Positions 36,632 through 48,275 of a DNA stretch of 64,000 bases are shown here, in pieces (position 1 is the stretch's first letter; the number at the start of each line of letters is the position of its first letter). Origin of the DNA: Sympetrum striolatum (taxonomy: Eukaryota > Arthropoda > Insecta > Odonata > Libellulidae); assembly GCA_947579665.1 (NCBI GenBank), contig OX388343.1, positions 98,151,657-98,215,656 of the forward strand, given 5' to 3'. The notes beneath the pieces were generated by a model. It ran no database searches. It saw only the letters and a list, made by a program, of their open reading frames with translations, and was not told the origin of the DNA. A program made the position numbers and the translations under genes.

Positions 36632-38373
36632 CTGGAAAACAAATAGAGGAGTACCAATTTACACCCAACAAATGCAATGAGTCACAATCAACTATACTTA
36701 TTTTCAGCAATTTATTCACTCATTCTGTCATAATGAGGCAGCAACATTTGGAACACATTTACATTACATTCCATTATATTACATTGCATTCACCACTCTA
36801 AGGTTGATCATTTAATACTTTTGACTGTGTCAGTAATTACATAGTGGAAGTAATGTGCAAAGGGTAAATAAAAATTAACTCAGCAATGAAATAGCAGTTC
36901 CAACACCAATGCACTATGCGGACGATAGAAATATTGCTTAGAACGTGACTGGCTTGATTTATATTTAATTCATCAGATACTCGTTATATGCTTTAACAAT
37001 AAATAAGAAAACACCCATCAAGAACAAAATGGATTCACGAATAAGTATTTAAGGCATTCATGCATAGGCAATTCATAAAAACCTGCCATAATGGATCTTC
37101 TAACATAGTTTTCTGTAGTAGGAAAGTAATAGGTCATCTTCCCTCTCACCTCTGACACTAAAGGTTGCTTTAAGACAGCCTTCACGACCATGCACTATTA
37201 CCATCGAGAGGAAGTCACAAATACTTCTAGTCAATACACCTTCCATAATATAACATAGGTACACACTAACACATTCGTATATGGAAAAGTTAAACAAGCC
37301 GTATTAATTTTCTCGATGTTAGTGTGCATCCATCTGTGATTGAAAGTATCCTTATAATGTGCACGACATCTTTTGAAATACACTGTCACACACAACACAA
37401 CAGCTTACTCATAACCTAGCACTCAAAACTAAAGCTTACACCTGCAAGAAATACAATGTGCACTTAACATCATTTCAGCATTTCCACCCCTGTTTGTCTA
37501 TGCATTGTATACTTTCTTTACTTCTTTGATTTAATACATACCTAAAACTTCTAATATCTAAAGAAAATCAAATTTCAGCATCTTATAGAAGAAGATCGTT
37601 TGGAATTTAAAATGACTAATTCACTTCACTGATAACTTAATACACGGAATATTAATAAACGTAAAGCGAGAAGTAATGAGTATTCACGCACTTAAGCTAT
37701 TCTCGCCTAATTCATAGCAAAATACTAGGTTCGTTAACGGTGAATTGACCAGCTAAAGTTGATATTATATATTACCAAATGAACACACTTCCCTGCAAAT
37801 ATTTCTGTACCAAGAACGTGATTCACAAACTTACAATAACTAATCCCTCGTCAAACTTTCTTTCTCTCCGTTTTAAACATTGAGTACCGATGATAGCAAA
37901 GCATAAAGGCACGTGAAGGCCACATTTTCCTAAGTTCTTTCCCTCTAGTTGAAATAAATACTATTCCACAGATCTTACTCATCATAACTTCTATAAGATT
38001 ATACTGTGAAATTGTGTAACACCATTCTTGGTTCCGCATAACATAATACCCAGCAAGCCATCATAAAGGTGTGTGGTAGGGCAAACATTTCATTCGCATT
38101 ATTTCCTACCGGTAATATTATACTCTCATAACAAATTAGCTGAACATGCTAGTAACTTTGGTAAAATTTCACTTTAGGACTGTTTGGTACCACTTTGGTC
38201 AAATAACATAATTAGTGCGGTTGACTGGTAAATTATTATCAACTACTCACTTTATAATGCACCCGAAACACATGCAACTTGGTAGGCAACAATTTCAATA
38301 TTTATCAGGTGTAGCGTCCATTTCATGCAATGTTGCATTGGTATGACTATTTTGTGCATTTTTTTAAACTTAC

Positions 38374-38444
38374 CGGTGGAAGGTAAGACCAGTTATTCTT
38401 CTATCTGTGCGATTACTGCACCCGTAAGCCGAGCAGCAAACCAT
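38374..38444 (-). CDS. Exon 1 of the P-like gene: THAP finger start
   Basis: ATG at 38442-38444. The frame MVCCSAYGCSNR contains the first Cys pair of the THAP C2CH finger (C-x4-C). Donor CCG|GTAAGT follows at 38373. The exon ends two bases into an Arg codon, which exon 2 completes. Confidence 0.85.
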
Positions 38445-38657
38445 CTACGAATGCAAAGGTAACATAGTATTTATCTACCTGACGGCATGTTTTCGGATAT
38501 AGCTAACAATTTTCAGAAAAATACACACACTATTATGTATTTACGTACCTATATATGACCTCTGTACCCACTGGTTTCAGAAAAACTTGATATTTTCTTA
38601 GCACGTAGGCTTATGGCAAATCCACGAAGTACACAATATGTCTAAATGCGCAAGGAT

Positions 38658-38665
38658 ACCGTTAC
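38658..38665. repeat. Left target-site duplication of the hAT MITE
   Basis: ACCGTTAC; 7 of 8 bases match ACTGTTAC at 39213-39220. Confidence 0.75.
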
Positions 38666-39212
38666 TAGGGCTGGGAAAAAAAATCGATAACATCGATTTT
38701 TATCGATAACTTTCTTAGCGATTCTTATCGATACGTTTTTAGCGTTACCGATTTCTATCGATTAAAACAGGCTGGGCATGGGCACGCTTTTAAATACAGC
38801 AATATGATGAGCGATGGATTGCATCGATGTTTGTCTGATTACATCGATGAGTTATCGATTTTTGATGAATTTAAGAACAGTCCCTTGGTTTGTTTGCTGT
38901 TTGACAAGATGGCTACTGTTGCATTGCCTATTCAACAAACTTCTCAATGAAAATTATCACTTTTTAAAATTGTAATGCTGTAGATTTTGATGCTATTTCA
39001 CTGTTTAATAAAATAAATAACACGACTTTCTTCAATATATTGTGTCTTTTTTCTCTCTAATTTTTCTATATATATAGTACACCATGATTGAAATTTTTCT
39101 GCTGGGTACTATGGAGGGGGAAGTTATCGATATTTTATCGATCAAAATCGATAACTTTCCGAAAATTCTCGATAGGTATCGATAATTTATTTACCGATTT
39201 TACCCAGCCCTA
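38666..39212. mobile_element. hAT-type MITE, 547 bp
   Basis: Terminal inverted repeats TAGGGCTGGG and CCCAGCCCTA are followed inward by repeated ATCGATAA/TTATCGAT motifs. The 8-bp target duplication ACYGTTAC on both sides is the hAT signature. The interior (about 38830-39050) has no transposase frame. It lies just upstream of the start of the P-like gene. Confidence 0.85.
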
Positions 39213-39268
39213 ACTGTTACGCCTGGCTTCACCCCTGAGAGCTTATGTATTCCAGTATGCTGCTAGCC

Positions 39269-39569
39269 AGAGCCGTGTGCAGGATTTGCTCGTGGGGGGG
39301 GGTTCTCATTCAAAAATAGTGACTTTATTAATACAACTATCGATAACGAACGTACACGAGAACGTACAGGAGTCCTGACAGACGTTAACATGAAAGTTGA
39401 AAGAGGCAATAAATTTTGGAAGAAAAAGTTTACTAAATGAAACATTAAATAAAATAATTTCATTTTATCCTATCTTCAATTCATCATTCGTGGAACTTTT
39501 TGTATGATGGATCCTCATGGGGGGGTTCGAACCCCCAAAACCCCCCCCCCCCCCCCGTGCGCACGAGCC
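39269..39569. mobile_element. 301-bp non-coding element with poly-C/poly-G ends and 11-bp target duplication
   Basis: Flanked by TGCTGCTAGCC at 39258-39268 and 39570-39580. Ends are AGAGCCGTGTGCAGGATTTG with a G run, and C16 (39541-39556) then GTGCGCACGAGCC. The right end also holds the palindrome GGGGGTTCGAACCCCC. The right end read in reverse (GGCTCGTGCGCACGGGG) resembles the left end imperfectly. Family unknown. Confidence 0.65.
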
Positions 39570-39884
39570 TGCTGCTAGCCACCATTCGGCATGAAGCAGT
39601 GGTTGCTAATATCATGAATCTGTTTCCCCCATCGATTAATTTCGTCTTTAATTAGCGAAAAATTAATTCTTGATTGGTTCATTCAAGCTTAATTTCTCTG
39701 ATCTTCCTCACAGAACTAGAACGGCTAATTTATTCTTAAGGACTATAATCAGGTACGAGGCCCGTTGGTAGTCATTCCTGTGGGAGGAGAGAAAAGTAAA
39801 AAAAAATCTTCCGATCATGTATGTACCAAATCACTAGAAACCCGAACAGAGACAACTATGACGTTATTATGTATAAATGTGTAA

Positions 39885-40130
39885 ATTACGTTCTCAGATT
39901 ATGTAACCGATATAATGCGACCCCCCAGTTATATGGGCCGTTCTGATACTGCCAGAAAGATTAGGGACATAGATGCTAAAGCGAATCGCTTCAAAAATTC
40001 ATTTTTTCCGCGAAGTATACGCAAAAGCAATCGTTTAGGAAAATAGAGTCAAGGTGCTTGCACCCCCTGCCACACGCTTAAAGGCGGCTTGCAGAAATTT
40101 GAGAAAGTATTGGAGCAATTAAAGATATCA
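39885..40130 (+). pseudogene. LINE (CR1/Jockey-like) ORF2 C-terminal fragment
   Basis: Frame ITFSDYVTDIMRPPSYMG, then ANRFKNSFFPRSIRKSNRL, the conserved tail of non-LTR ORF2 proteins (family form FFPRTIREWN). It ends at a TAG near 40050, after which HPLPHAKRRL-like sequence continues in another frame. Homologous to 59790-60250 on the other strand. Confidence 0.75.
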
Positions 40131-41265
40131 CTAAAAATTTATTAGCGATGATATTATTAATAATATACCATTTTGGAAGCAAATCAGTCAGCGGAAAGGT
40201 ATTGTGCGTAAGTTACGCACATATTTATCGGAACTGTGACTTGATGACTTGAATTAAATTTGATAAACTGTTAAAACTGTGACTTTAATTCTTCAGCTTC
40301 CTTTTCGATGTAGTCAAATTTTTCTCTGGTGATAGAATCCCACGAATTTCATAACTTGTCCTGTTAACCACGTGGTCACGCAATGCCCATTCAAAATTTC
40401 AATTCATGGAAAATTTTTGTTTTCTTTGAACACTCAGTGCGTAAGACTGGGTTTGCATCAGCTCTCTGCTGGTTTAACCATCTCTTACTTAGTCTAAATA
40501 ATTGTAACTTGACGTCTTCATTTCTTTCACCTTGGTATGTGATTTTAATTCTGCAAGTTCAATTATAATATTAACTATAATCAAGAGTCTATTGTATTTT
40601 TTAATACAACCGCAATTTTAATTTTCGGTATGTGACGCATTCAATCGAATACTTAGCTAATACATAAATAACGAAATCAGGCTTACTTGTAAGCCTACCA
40701 GAAAATTTGATCTGATATAAATGATTTTTTGTTTCTTATATAAACCTTGCGTAATAAGCTGTATATATACTTCATATCATTATTTTTATACATTAATGGT
40801 GTTTTCATGGCACACGATATTTCAATTAAACTCCAAAATCTGCTGATGATATATTCAAATAAGGAAAGATAATGACGCGCCAATGTGGGGGATCTAATGA
40901 GTGGATGTTACGTTTTACATCGCTTGCCAAATAATCGTAACTAATATTTTTCTTCCTTCGCTTTTCATCCTCTTGGAAGAAAGAACTCTCGAAGACTCGG
41001 AAAGTTTATATCTACAACACTTAAAACTTCAGCATAGAAAAAATTGAGTTTGTAATAGATGTTAGACGTATGCAAACCAGAAATCCAAACAACACACATG
41101 ATAAGTTTCCAATTGTTCGCTTATGTAAAAAACTATATTGCAAAGTGTAATAAGTTGGCCACATAAGCGTTAATCTCCTGTAGTTTTCAATGCATTTAGT
41201 TTTTGAAAGAATTGACACATATTGTAGTAAGTAGCGGGCATGTAAAGTACGCATTTTTTCGTTTC
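40131..41265. other. AT-rich stretch, nothing recognised
   Basis: Possible LINE 3' untranslated sequence at its left edge; otherwise no supported feature. Confidence 0.35.
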
Positions 41266-41267
41266 TT

Positions 41268-41312
41268 CAGCCTTAGACCCCCCCAATTGGTAAATCCTGG
41301 CTGCGCCACTGC
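41268..41312. mobile_element. Single transposon end
   Basis: Reverse complement reads CAGTGGCGCAGCCAGGATTT followed by a G7 run, a terminal sequence common among animal DNA transposons and their MITEs. The partner end was not found. Confidence 0.4.
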
Positions 41313-42683
41313 AATCAATCGGAGAAGCAGTAAGTTAGTGTTTCTCCATCAAAGTGAGGAGTAAATCTCCACAGTTTCTGTTCCAGTATCATTTCAACTG
41401 ATTATGACTAGAACTTGCTCACAGCCGATTGCGGAATAAAATCTATTGTGGAACTAACAATGCGAATTGGTTATTTTTCTCTTTTCACATAGCTGCAGTG
41501 AAAGAGAAAAATCTCGATTTAATCCTGGGTTTTAACAACATCTACAAGAAAGTACAGCCTTCAATACAGAAATTCTAGTATACGAATGTAGCTTTGTTGC
41601 AATATTCTTCATAGTATATCTCTTACATTAATTTATGCAAATTTTCTCGAGGTTTTCTGGGACATGTTCCTCTCAATGCTTCTAGGATATTACCTTACTA
41701 TTATTATTTACATTTTAAATTTACATACTGATACTACATACCACCAGTGGCGTGTGGCAGGGGGTGTAAAATCGCCGATATCCCCATTTTACAAGAATAA
41801 AGTTATTAAAGTTAAAGGACTTTTAAGCGGTAGCTAACTACCTCTTGTTCATTAGATGAAACTCTTGAGGGTTGATTGAATTCCGTTTAATCTAAGCTTG
41901 TACAAAAAGTAAAAATAACGAAATGACTAATACTCGAACCTCGTCTCCTTATTTCCTTTCTTGGGCATCGAATAATTTTAAGGTTTTGATTCATCTTAAA
42001 ACAAAATTTTCTAAGAGTGCTACTTCCATTATCTGAACCGTCTGCCATTGTGAAGTATTACTGATGTATGTATGTGTGTGTTTACTGGCGAATCAGCCTC
42101 TCAGGCTATTTTCACAGTAAATGACAGAGTCCTACACTAATATTAAAAAGGTAAATAATGATATTATTAATAAATAAGCTAAATAAAACAATGGCAAGTT
42201 GAGTGGAGCTTGACTAAATTTAAGTTAATAGTCTCGTGGCCTTCACAAAGTCAAGTATCTTTTTTACAGAGGCTACATCGTCTCCTAGGGCGACCGAGAG
42301 ACCCGTAGAAAGACCTAATCTCATTCGCTCATCATTAAACTGGGGATGAGGTATTACTGACATCAGCTAGGAATACAAGCTCTTCCCACCCTAGTTAGAC
42401 TTCTCAGTCTTGAGGTGGTGGAATGACGATGTTTCGTAAGCAGTATGACACTTTTTTCAACCTGAGTCCCGGCAGCTCATGCACTTCGACGAGGGTTAGC
42501 GATTTCAAACTTTTTTTTTAACTTATGAATGAAAGAAAATTTCATCATTTAATTTCATTTCAATAACTCTTCAAACAGTACTATCGTATGAATTGATAAT
42601 TGTTCAAAAGTCCATATATCGTCGGAGCTTTTAATATTGTTTGTTTTTCTCGATGTATCTTTGTGCTCGCTTAATTAATATCA
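41313..42683. other. Unassigned stretch
   Basis: Includes a fragment at about 41748-41775 (CAGTGGCGTGTGGCAGGGGG) whose reverse complement resembles the LINE tail at 40055-40083. A GC-richer block at 42230-42500 has no recognised frame. Confidence 0.3.
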
Positions 42684-43326
42684 TCTATATATATAAAGCA
42701 GAAATTCTGTGGGTTTGTTTGTGTGTTTGTTTGTGGGTTTGTTTGTTTGTCTTGGATTGGAGTCCACACCGTTTTCCCGATTTGTCTAAAACTTTGCATA
42801 CGTGTCCTCTGATATCAGGAAGGAAGTACTGTCGCATTTTTATTCAACAATTTTGCTGGATTCGAACCAGGATCGCTCAGATAGATTTTCATAAGGAATA
42901 CACGTAAGCTTCACTTTTATCGGTTGCAGGCTTTATTTCTCTTGAAGAATTAAATTAGAAGAAATAGTTGCATAGAGTCGAGACAAATACCAAAAGAAAG
43001 AAAATTGAATAAAGATTCTTATTTTTGTCATGGAATCTTACTTTCGATTAGAATTTGCGAGAATATCGGTAAAATATACAAAAAGTTTGTGAAAATTCGA
43101 GGCTATAAACAACTCATACCCCTGACGACCGATCCCATTGTTGAATCCGAGCTCATGTTTTATCCCGTAAAAATACTCGTGGACTTAAGGCTCATAAAGC
43201 TGATGATTGAAGAGGACGATATATTACATAGATAACGAGAAATTTTCTGTAAGAAGGTAACCAGCAAATGCAGGTACGTAACTACAGTCAGGAGATTACC
43301 AGCTCATGGATGAGGGAAATAAGATG
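42684..43326 (+). mobile_element. Helitron-like unit 1, lacking a 3' hairpin
   Basis: Begins A|TCTATATATATAAAGCAG, followed by a GTTTGTTTGTGTG-rich stretch, CTTGGATTGGAGTCCACACC and a GGATTCGAACCAGG motif. Its left 600 bp resemble units 2 and 3, but the 3' terminal hairpin and CTAG are absent. Confidence 0.65.
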
Positions 43327-43922
43327 TCTTGTATGATATAAAGCAAATATTCTGCGGGTTTGTACGTCTGTTTTTATGTTGCGTGTCGTCGATTTTAGTA
43401 CAAACTGTTTGCCAGATTCCCGTCAAACTTTGCGTACGTGTTTTCTTGGACCAGGAAGGACGTACTGTCTCAATTTTATTCGATAACTTTTCTGGGTTTG
43501 AACCAAGATCGCTCAGATGGGTTTCCATAAAGAATAAATCTAATCTTCACTTTTATCGGTAGCAGGCTATATTTCTTTTGAAGAATTAAAATAGTAAAAT
43601 AGTCGAGCAGAGTCGAGATAAGAAGCAAAATAACGGAAATTAAATGAATATGCTAATTTTGATCGTGGAATATTGTTATCGAATCGAAATTTCGAGAATT
43701 TCGAAAAAATACGCGTGAATTTTCCAAAATTGTTTGTAAACAGCCAATCCTACTGACGATCAATGCGATTTTTGACCCGAGCTCATGAATTTTTCTGTAT
43801 AGTAAGAATAGCTTGGGATTTTAGACTGTGTTCTAAAGGGAATTTACGCATTGCACGACCGGCAACTTTAATTTAATCTACTTCTATATTCCCCGTTGAG
43901 AATCAACGGGCGCTCCTGCTTG
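43327..43922 (+). mobile_element. Helitron-like unit 2
   Basis: Diverged start (GATATAAAGCAAATATTCTGC). The 3' end has the hairpin CCCGTTGA-GAA-TCAACGGG (43892-43910) 12 bp before CTTG, where CTAG is expected. Unit 3 begins at the next base. Confidence 0.7.
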
Positions 43923-44522
43923 TCTATATATATAAAGCAGAAATTCTGTGGGTTTGTTTGTGTGTTTGTGGGTTTGTTTGTCTTGGATTGGAGTCCACAC
44001 CGTTTGCTCGATTTGTCTCAAACTTTGCATACGTGTCCTCTGATATCAGGAAGGAAGTACTGTCGCATTTTTATTCAAGAATTTTGCTGGGTTCGAACCA
44101 AGATCTCTCAGATGGGTTTCCATAAAGAATAAATCTAATCTTCACTTTAATCGGTAGCAGGCTATATTTCTTTTGAAGAATTAAAATAGAAAAATAGTCG
44201 TGCGGAGTCGAATCAAGAAGCAAAAGAACGGAAATTAAATGAATATTCTAATTTTGATCACGGAATATTGTTTCCGAATCGAAATTTCGAGAATTTTGAT
44301 AAAATACGCGTGAATTATTCAAAATTGTTGAGGTTGTAAACAGCCAATCCTCTTCACGATCAATGCGATTGTTGAGCCGAGCTCATAAATTTTCCTGTAC
44401 AGTAAGAATAGCTTGGGATTTTAGACTGTATTATAAAGGCAATTTACGCATTGCACGACCGGCAACTTGAATTTAATCTACTTCCATATTCCCCGTTGAG
44501 AATCAACGGGCACTTCAGCTAG
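43923..44522 (+). mobile_element. Helitron-like unit 3, complete non-autonomous copy
   Basis: 600 bp from TCTATATATATAAAGCAG to CTAG (44519-44522), followed by T. Hairpin CCCGTTGA-GAA-TCAACGGG (44492-44510) ends 12 bp before the terminus. This is the standard Helitron 3' structure. No Rep/helicase is encoded. GGGTTCGAACCAAG lies internally. Confidence 0.8.
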
Positions 44523-45724
44523 TTAATAATAAGCTTTAAACCCACAAAAATACGCGGTTTTTGTACAGCTAATTAATCGTTTCGTGGAAAGGTTAAACTT
44601 TATTTTGTGAATTCTGAAATTTGTATACGATACCCATTGAACTTATTAATTTTATTTTCATTATTCTGATCAAAATTCAGACAGCGAACTTTACCTTTTG
44701 GTTGTTTCTTTATCATCAATTTCTTAAAAACACTTAAATTTAACTGAGCGCAATGAAGTTTGGCTAACTTGAAAACCAAGTTTCTGACAAATTATTTTCT
44801 TAGTTGTTTTAAGTGTTTAAGACAATTTAAACTAAATTTTAATCTTTTCATAAGAGTACGCTTGAGCATGTTAATTTGAGAAAGAGAGCACATAATATAT
44901 TTGATCTCTAGCTCCTTCCAAGTAATCAAATGAATTGGCACCGTGTTAAGCATTGGGAATCTTTCGTTTGAATGACGTTGTTTGAATGAAAAGAATATAA
45001 ATATTTAATTATACTACTATGGATCCCAAGATAAAACAAATCTTTTTAAAGATCATTTAGCATCGACAGATTTGAAATGAAAACAGAAAGATATTTACTG
45101 GCATCATGATTTATTGATTTATTTCGTCTCGAATCGAATCTAGCAAAGTATTAAAATAAAGAAGATAACGGTTTTTTCTTTAAACTGAATCTTATTTCGA
45201 CATAGCTTTTTTCCCATTTTTGACTGTTTTGAGCAAGAGAATGATTTTTTTTTATTTCGAAACATCTTCATTTTGGAGGTCTTGGAAATTGTGGCGGTAC
45301 CTATCAATGATCTCACTTCCACCCACCAATCCTTACCTTACCAGAGAAACTGAGTGCTAAAGTGTGAATTAATGAGTGTTTCTGAAGATGATTGCAAGGC
45401 CGACACCAGTCGCTCATTTAACATAAGTATAGAAAGTCCGTCTTATTTATACTTTAGCCAACTAAACCCTTTTCTAATTATATGCTATAGTCAAATTATA
45501 TTATGCATTAGTCATGACGTCACATTTACCATTGCGTACATAAATTAAGATCACCAACTCCCATAATAAATGCACGTAAATTTATTTTACATTTCGATTC
45601 TGATCTTTTTATTAACATCAATCAGGGTAGGTAATTGCCGTCTCAAATTCAGAAACGCTCAATCAGTCGAATTTAATTTCTTTTTGCGTTCTTAGGTTTT
45701 CCGTGTACTAGCTTAAATGAAAAA
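44523..45724. other. AT-rich stretch, nothing recognised
   Basis: A short frame at 45354-45548 has no splice or homology support. Confidence 0.4.
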
Positions 45725-46223
45725 ATCTGATGGGGCCAACACATGACTTTCTCCATATTTATTGAAAACAGATGCCCATGCCGGAAAAAACAGCTCCAAA
45801 ACTAAGAGTGTTACAGAGAAATGTTTCGTACAAAAGTTGTAGTAAAATATATTATCTATAACTTTTGTTCATAATTGAATATACCTACATTACATTCTGA
45901 CAGAGATATGTAAGAAAAACTTCCATTTCTGGATAAACAACAACTTCTGGTTAACCATTATTTAAGCATAACTCCTAAACAATCAGTGCTACGAAATATA
46001 ACTTTTGTACATAATTGTTTATACCTATATTGCATTCTGACAGAGATATTTAAGAAACAAACTTTTGTTCCGGATAAACCACAACTTCCGGTTTAGCGAT
46101 ATTCATCAAAAACTATTCAACTCTTGGCCTTGTTAGGAAAATACTAAATATGAATTTTGGAAATGAACGGATTATAACTTGTTAAGATAGAGCGCCCACA
46201 AACGTTTTTACCACAGACAGACA

Positions 46224-46257
<34 letters not shown>

Positions 46258-46388
46258 CAGACGTGTTCGGGGAAATAGCGAAAACGAGCTCTATGGGCCC
46301 CAAAACGTCTATTTCCGTTGAAATATGGAGGTCGAATTTTTTTGCGAATACAATACTTTCTCTTATACTAAGTATAGGGAGAAAGTAA
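45725..46388. repeat. Non-coding dispersed repeat, copy 2 (inverted relative to copy 1)
   Basis: Opens AAAAATCTGATGGGGCCAAC, contains the CAAAAGTTGTAGTAAAATA and CTGACAGAGATAT units, then an (AC)n run. It ends with the hairpin ACTTTCTCTTATAC..GTATAGGGAGAAAGT (46355-46387). Confidence 0.8.
46216..46255. repeat. (AC)n microsatellite
   Basis: About 17 AC units within copy 2. The matching place in copies 1 and 3 has only CAGACAGA-type sequence, so the run expanded in this copy. Confidence 0.85.
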
Positions 46389-46474
46389 ACATAGCGCTAG
46401 CGATGGCTATGTATAGGACTACTTCAAGTGTAAGGGGAATGATAATGTAATCAGTATCAGAGAATACTGAAGGA

Positions 46475-46488
46475 ATACCTAAAGATAT
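46475..46488. repeat. Left 14-bp target-site duplication of the Penelope-like insertion
   Basis: ATACCTAAAGATAT, identical to 48276-48289. Confidence 0.85.
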
Positions 46489-46535
46489 AAATGATTAAAA
46501 GATTCACTTTTACAATTTCCACCGTTTATTAAAAA

Positions 46536-46573
46536 CACGACCGGTTTCGGCTGGAACAGCCATCATCAGGTGA
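46536..46573 (-). ncRNA. Hammerhead ribozyme (inverted arm)
   Basis: Exact reverse complement of the motif at 48146-48182: CTGATGA, stem II GGCTG/CAGCC, GAAA, ACCGGT, C, cleavage site, GTG. Confidence 0.8.
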
Positions 46574-46701
46574 GGAATTATTTTTTCTCAAGGTATATAT
46601 AAGGTAGAAGGGAGGGTTGGGTGGGTGAGGTGAGGAATATGGGGAGGGAAGTGGGTGAAATGAGGGGAAAAAGAGGAGTGGGTGGAGGAGGCAAGTAAGG
46701 G

Positions 46702-47046
46702 TTAACGGGTACTGTCCGGGGCAGGGGAACTATCCGGGGGGTAAAGGTTATTCTTACCTGGGAGGCTGTTTTTGGGAAGGGTACAAAGAAGTAGAGGAGA
46801 ATATGGCCTAGGGATTATCTCATTAACCACGTTCTCGGAAACCATTTCAGATACTAAAATTTCTCTATGTTCAAGAAAATTCATTTTTGGACCTTTGGGG
46901 ACCACGTGCAAAATCTCGGGAATGAAGGAAGAGGAGTGTTGGAAGAGGTTAAGGTGTTGTGCAAAGTGGGAAGTTGAAGAATTAGTAAGGAATGATTTTT
47001 TATGCTCATTTGCCCGTATCTGAAAATTACGTCCAGATTGGCCTAC
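46702..47046 (-). pseudogene. Inverted fragment of GIY-YIG endonuclease
   Basis: Encodes YVGQSGRNFQIRANEHKKSF and continues to the same C terminus as the plus-strand copy. It lacks the GIY half because the inversion breakpoint is at about 47046. Confidence 0.85.
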
Positions 47047-47049
47047 ATA

Positions 47050-48016
47050 AGCACCGAAAGACAACTTTCAGGGTTTCACTCTTTTTTGAATAACATGCAC
47101 CCTTCCATCAAATTTACGGTTGAATTAGAAAACAATTGCTCATTAAATTTCTTGGACCTCTCCCTCCACCGACTGAATAATAAAGTAACCTTCTCCATCT
47201 ACCGAAAACCCACCTATACTGACCATACCATTCCTGCTTCCTCTAACCATCACCCGGCTCAGAAACATTCCTCATTTCATGCTCTCATCCACCGACTAAC
47301 TCATATCCCCATGTCTGAATCTGATTTTAATAACGAACTCACAACTATCAAATATATCGCTAAAAAGAACGGGTTCCAAACTTCATTAATAGATAAACTT
47401 CTGTCCAAAAAGTTAAGGAAACTAGCAATTGATAAAATTTTTTTCCCTTTCTACACCTTTGTTAGATATTCCTCCGAAATGGTTTAGTTTTAATTTTACT
47501 GATATTTGTTCTCTAAAAATCTCCAACACCCTCCCTAAGGAATCTATAAAACCAGCCTTTTATAATAAAAAGAACCTACATTCATTTCTTGTGAATAATA
47601 AAGATGAAATTAAAAAAGAATTTAAATCTGGAATCTACAAACTAAAATGTTCTGACTGTGATAGTGTTTATGTAGGCCAATCTGGACGTAATTTTCAGAT
47701 ACGGGCAAATGAGCATAAAAAATCATTCCTTACTAATTCTTCAACTTCCCACTTTGCACAACACCTTAACCTCTTCCAACACTCCTCTTCCTTCATTCCC
47801 GAGATTTTGCACGTGGTCCCCAAAGGTCCAAAAATGAATTTTCTTGAACATAGAGAAATTTTAGTATCTGAAATGGTTTCCGAGAACGTGGTTAATGAGA
47901 TAATCCCTAGGCCATATTCTCCTCTACTTCTTTGTACCCTTCCCAAAAACAGCCTCCCAGGTAAGAATAACCTTTACCCCCCGGATAGTTCCCCTGCCCC
48001 GGACAGTACCCGTTAA
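47050..48016 (+). pseudogene. Penelope-like RT C-terminus and GIY-YIG endonuclease, one frameshift
   Basis: Frame 1 reads SIKFTVELENNCSLNFLDLS, FSIYRKPTYTDHTIP and FHALIHRLTHIPMSESDF, the end of a Penelope-type reverse transcriptase. A frameshift at about 47455-47480 leads to IPPKWFSF, then SGIYKLKCSDCDSVYVGQSG (GIY at about 47630, YVG at about 47669), ANEHKKS and LEHREI, the GIY-YIG nuclease. The conserved Arg (GRNFQIR), the His (NEH) and the Glu (EHREI) are present, so the nuclease half may be intact in sequence. The catalytic RT motifs upstream are missing. Confidence 0.9.
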
Positions 48017-48145
48017 CCCTTACTTGCCTCCTCCACCCACTCCTCTTTTTCCCCTCATTTCACCCACTTCCCTCCCCATATTCCTCACCTCACCCACCCA
48101 ACCCTCCCTTCTACCTTATATATACCTTGAGAAAAAATAATTCCT

Positions 48146-48182
48146 CACCTGATGATGGCTGTTCCAGCCGAAACCGGTCGTG
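48146..48182 (+). ncRNA. Hammerhead ribozyme in the Penelope-like 3' tail
   Basis: Core CTGATGA (48149-48155), stem II GGCTG-TTC-CAGCC, then GAAA (48170-48173). Mini stem III ACCGGT is 48173-48178. C17 is at 48179, with cleavage predicted before 48180. Stem I pairs CAC (48146-48148) with GTG (48180-48182). All conserved core positions (CUGANGA, GAA, A-U, H) are met. The two-pair stem III is the minimal form known from Penelope-like elements. Confidence 0.85.
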
Positions 48183-48275
48183 TTTTTAATAAACGGTGGA
48201 AATTGTAAAAGTGAATCTTTTAATCATTTATTTGTTATGGATTTCCACAAAGTGAAGCCTTCAACCATAGATTTT

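Larger units (their letters stand above)
35241..38444 (-). pseudogene. P-element/THAP9-type transposase gene, broken, introns kept
   Basis: Three exons are followed on the minus strand. Exon 1 is 38374-38444, exon 2 is 36433-36631 and exon 3 starts at 36054. Exons 1 and 2 encode a complete-looking THAP zinc finger: CCSAYGC, then FHR joined across the intron to FPKD, then W, LCSEHF and GVVPSIF. Exon 3 gives a basic region and a coiled coil (MELERMTKLYEGVRRKIKVL). A frameshift near 35703, at a GATGGATG duplication, leads into DEGSLGILKNIPGSSRF. A TGA follows, then the transposase core at 35241-35651: ALTLHFYSPKAYRY, LCL-type CLPHPRTISKWY, IVIDEMAIRQHVEWDG and AKEVLVAMAVGI. The rest of the catalytic domain is missing. 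Intron retention argues against a processed copy. No terminal repeats were found. Confidence 0.85.
46489..48275 (+). mobile_element. Penelope-like retroelement, 5' truncated, with inverted 3'-end copy
   Basis: Bounded by a perfect 14-bp target duplication. The plus-strand part (about 47047-48230) encodes the end of the reverse transcriptase, a linker and a GIY-YIG endonuclease, followed by a 3' tail with a hammerhead ribozyme. The left part (46488-47046) is a reverse complement of the 3' end (47670-48230). The encoded endonuclease fragments are identical, so the inversion is young. The arrangement is typical of Penelope-like insertions. Confidence 0.9.

Noticed and set aside
45354..45548. Upstream first exon of the tetraspanin
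   Set aside because: Exon 1 at 49671-49730 fits in phase and sequence; the 45.4-kb frame lacks a GT donor in the right place.
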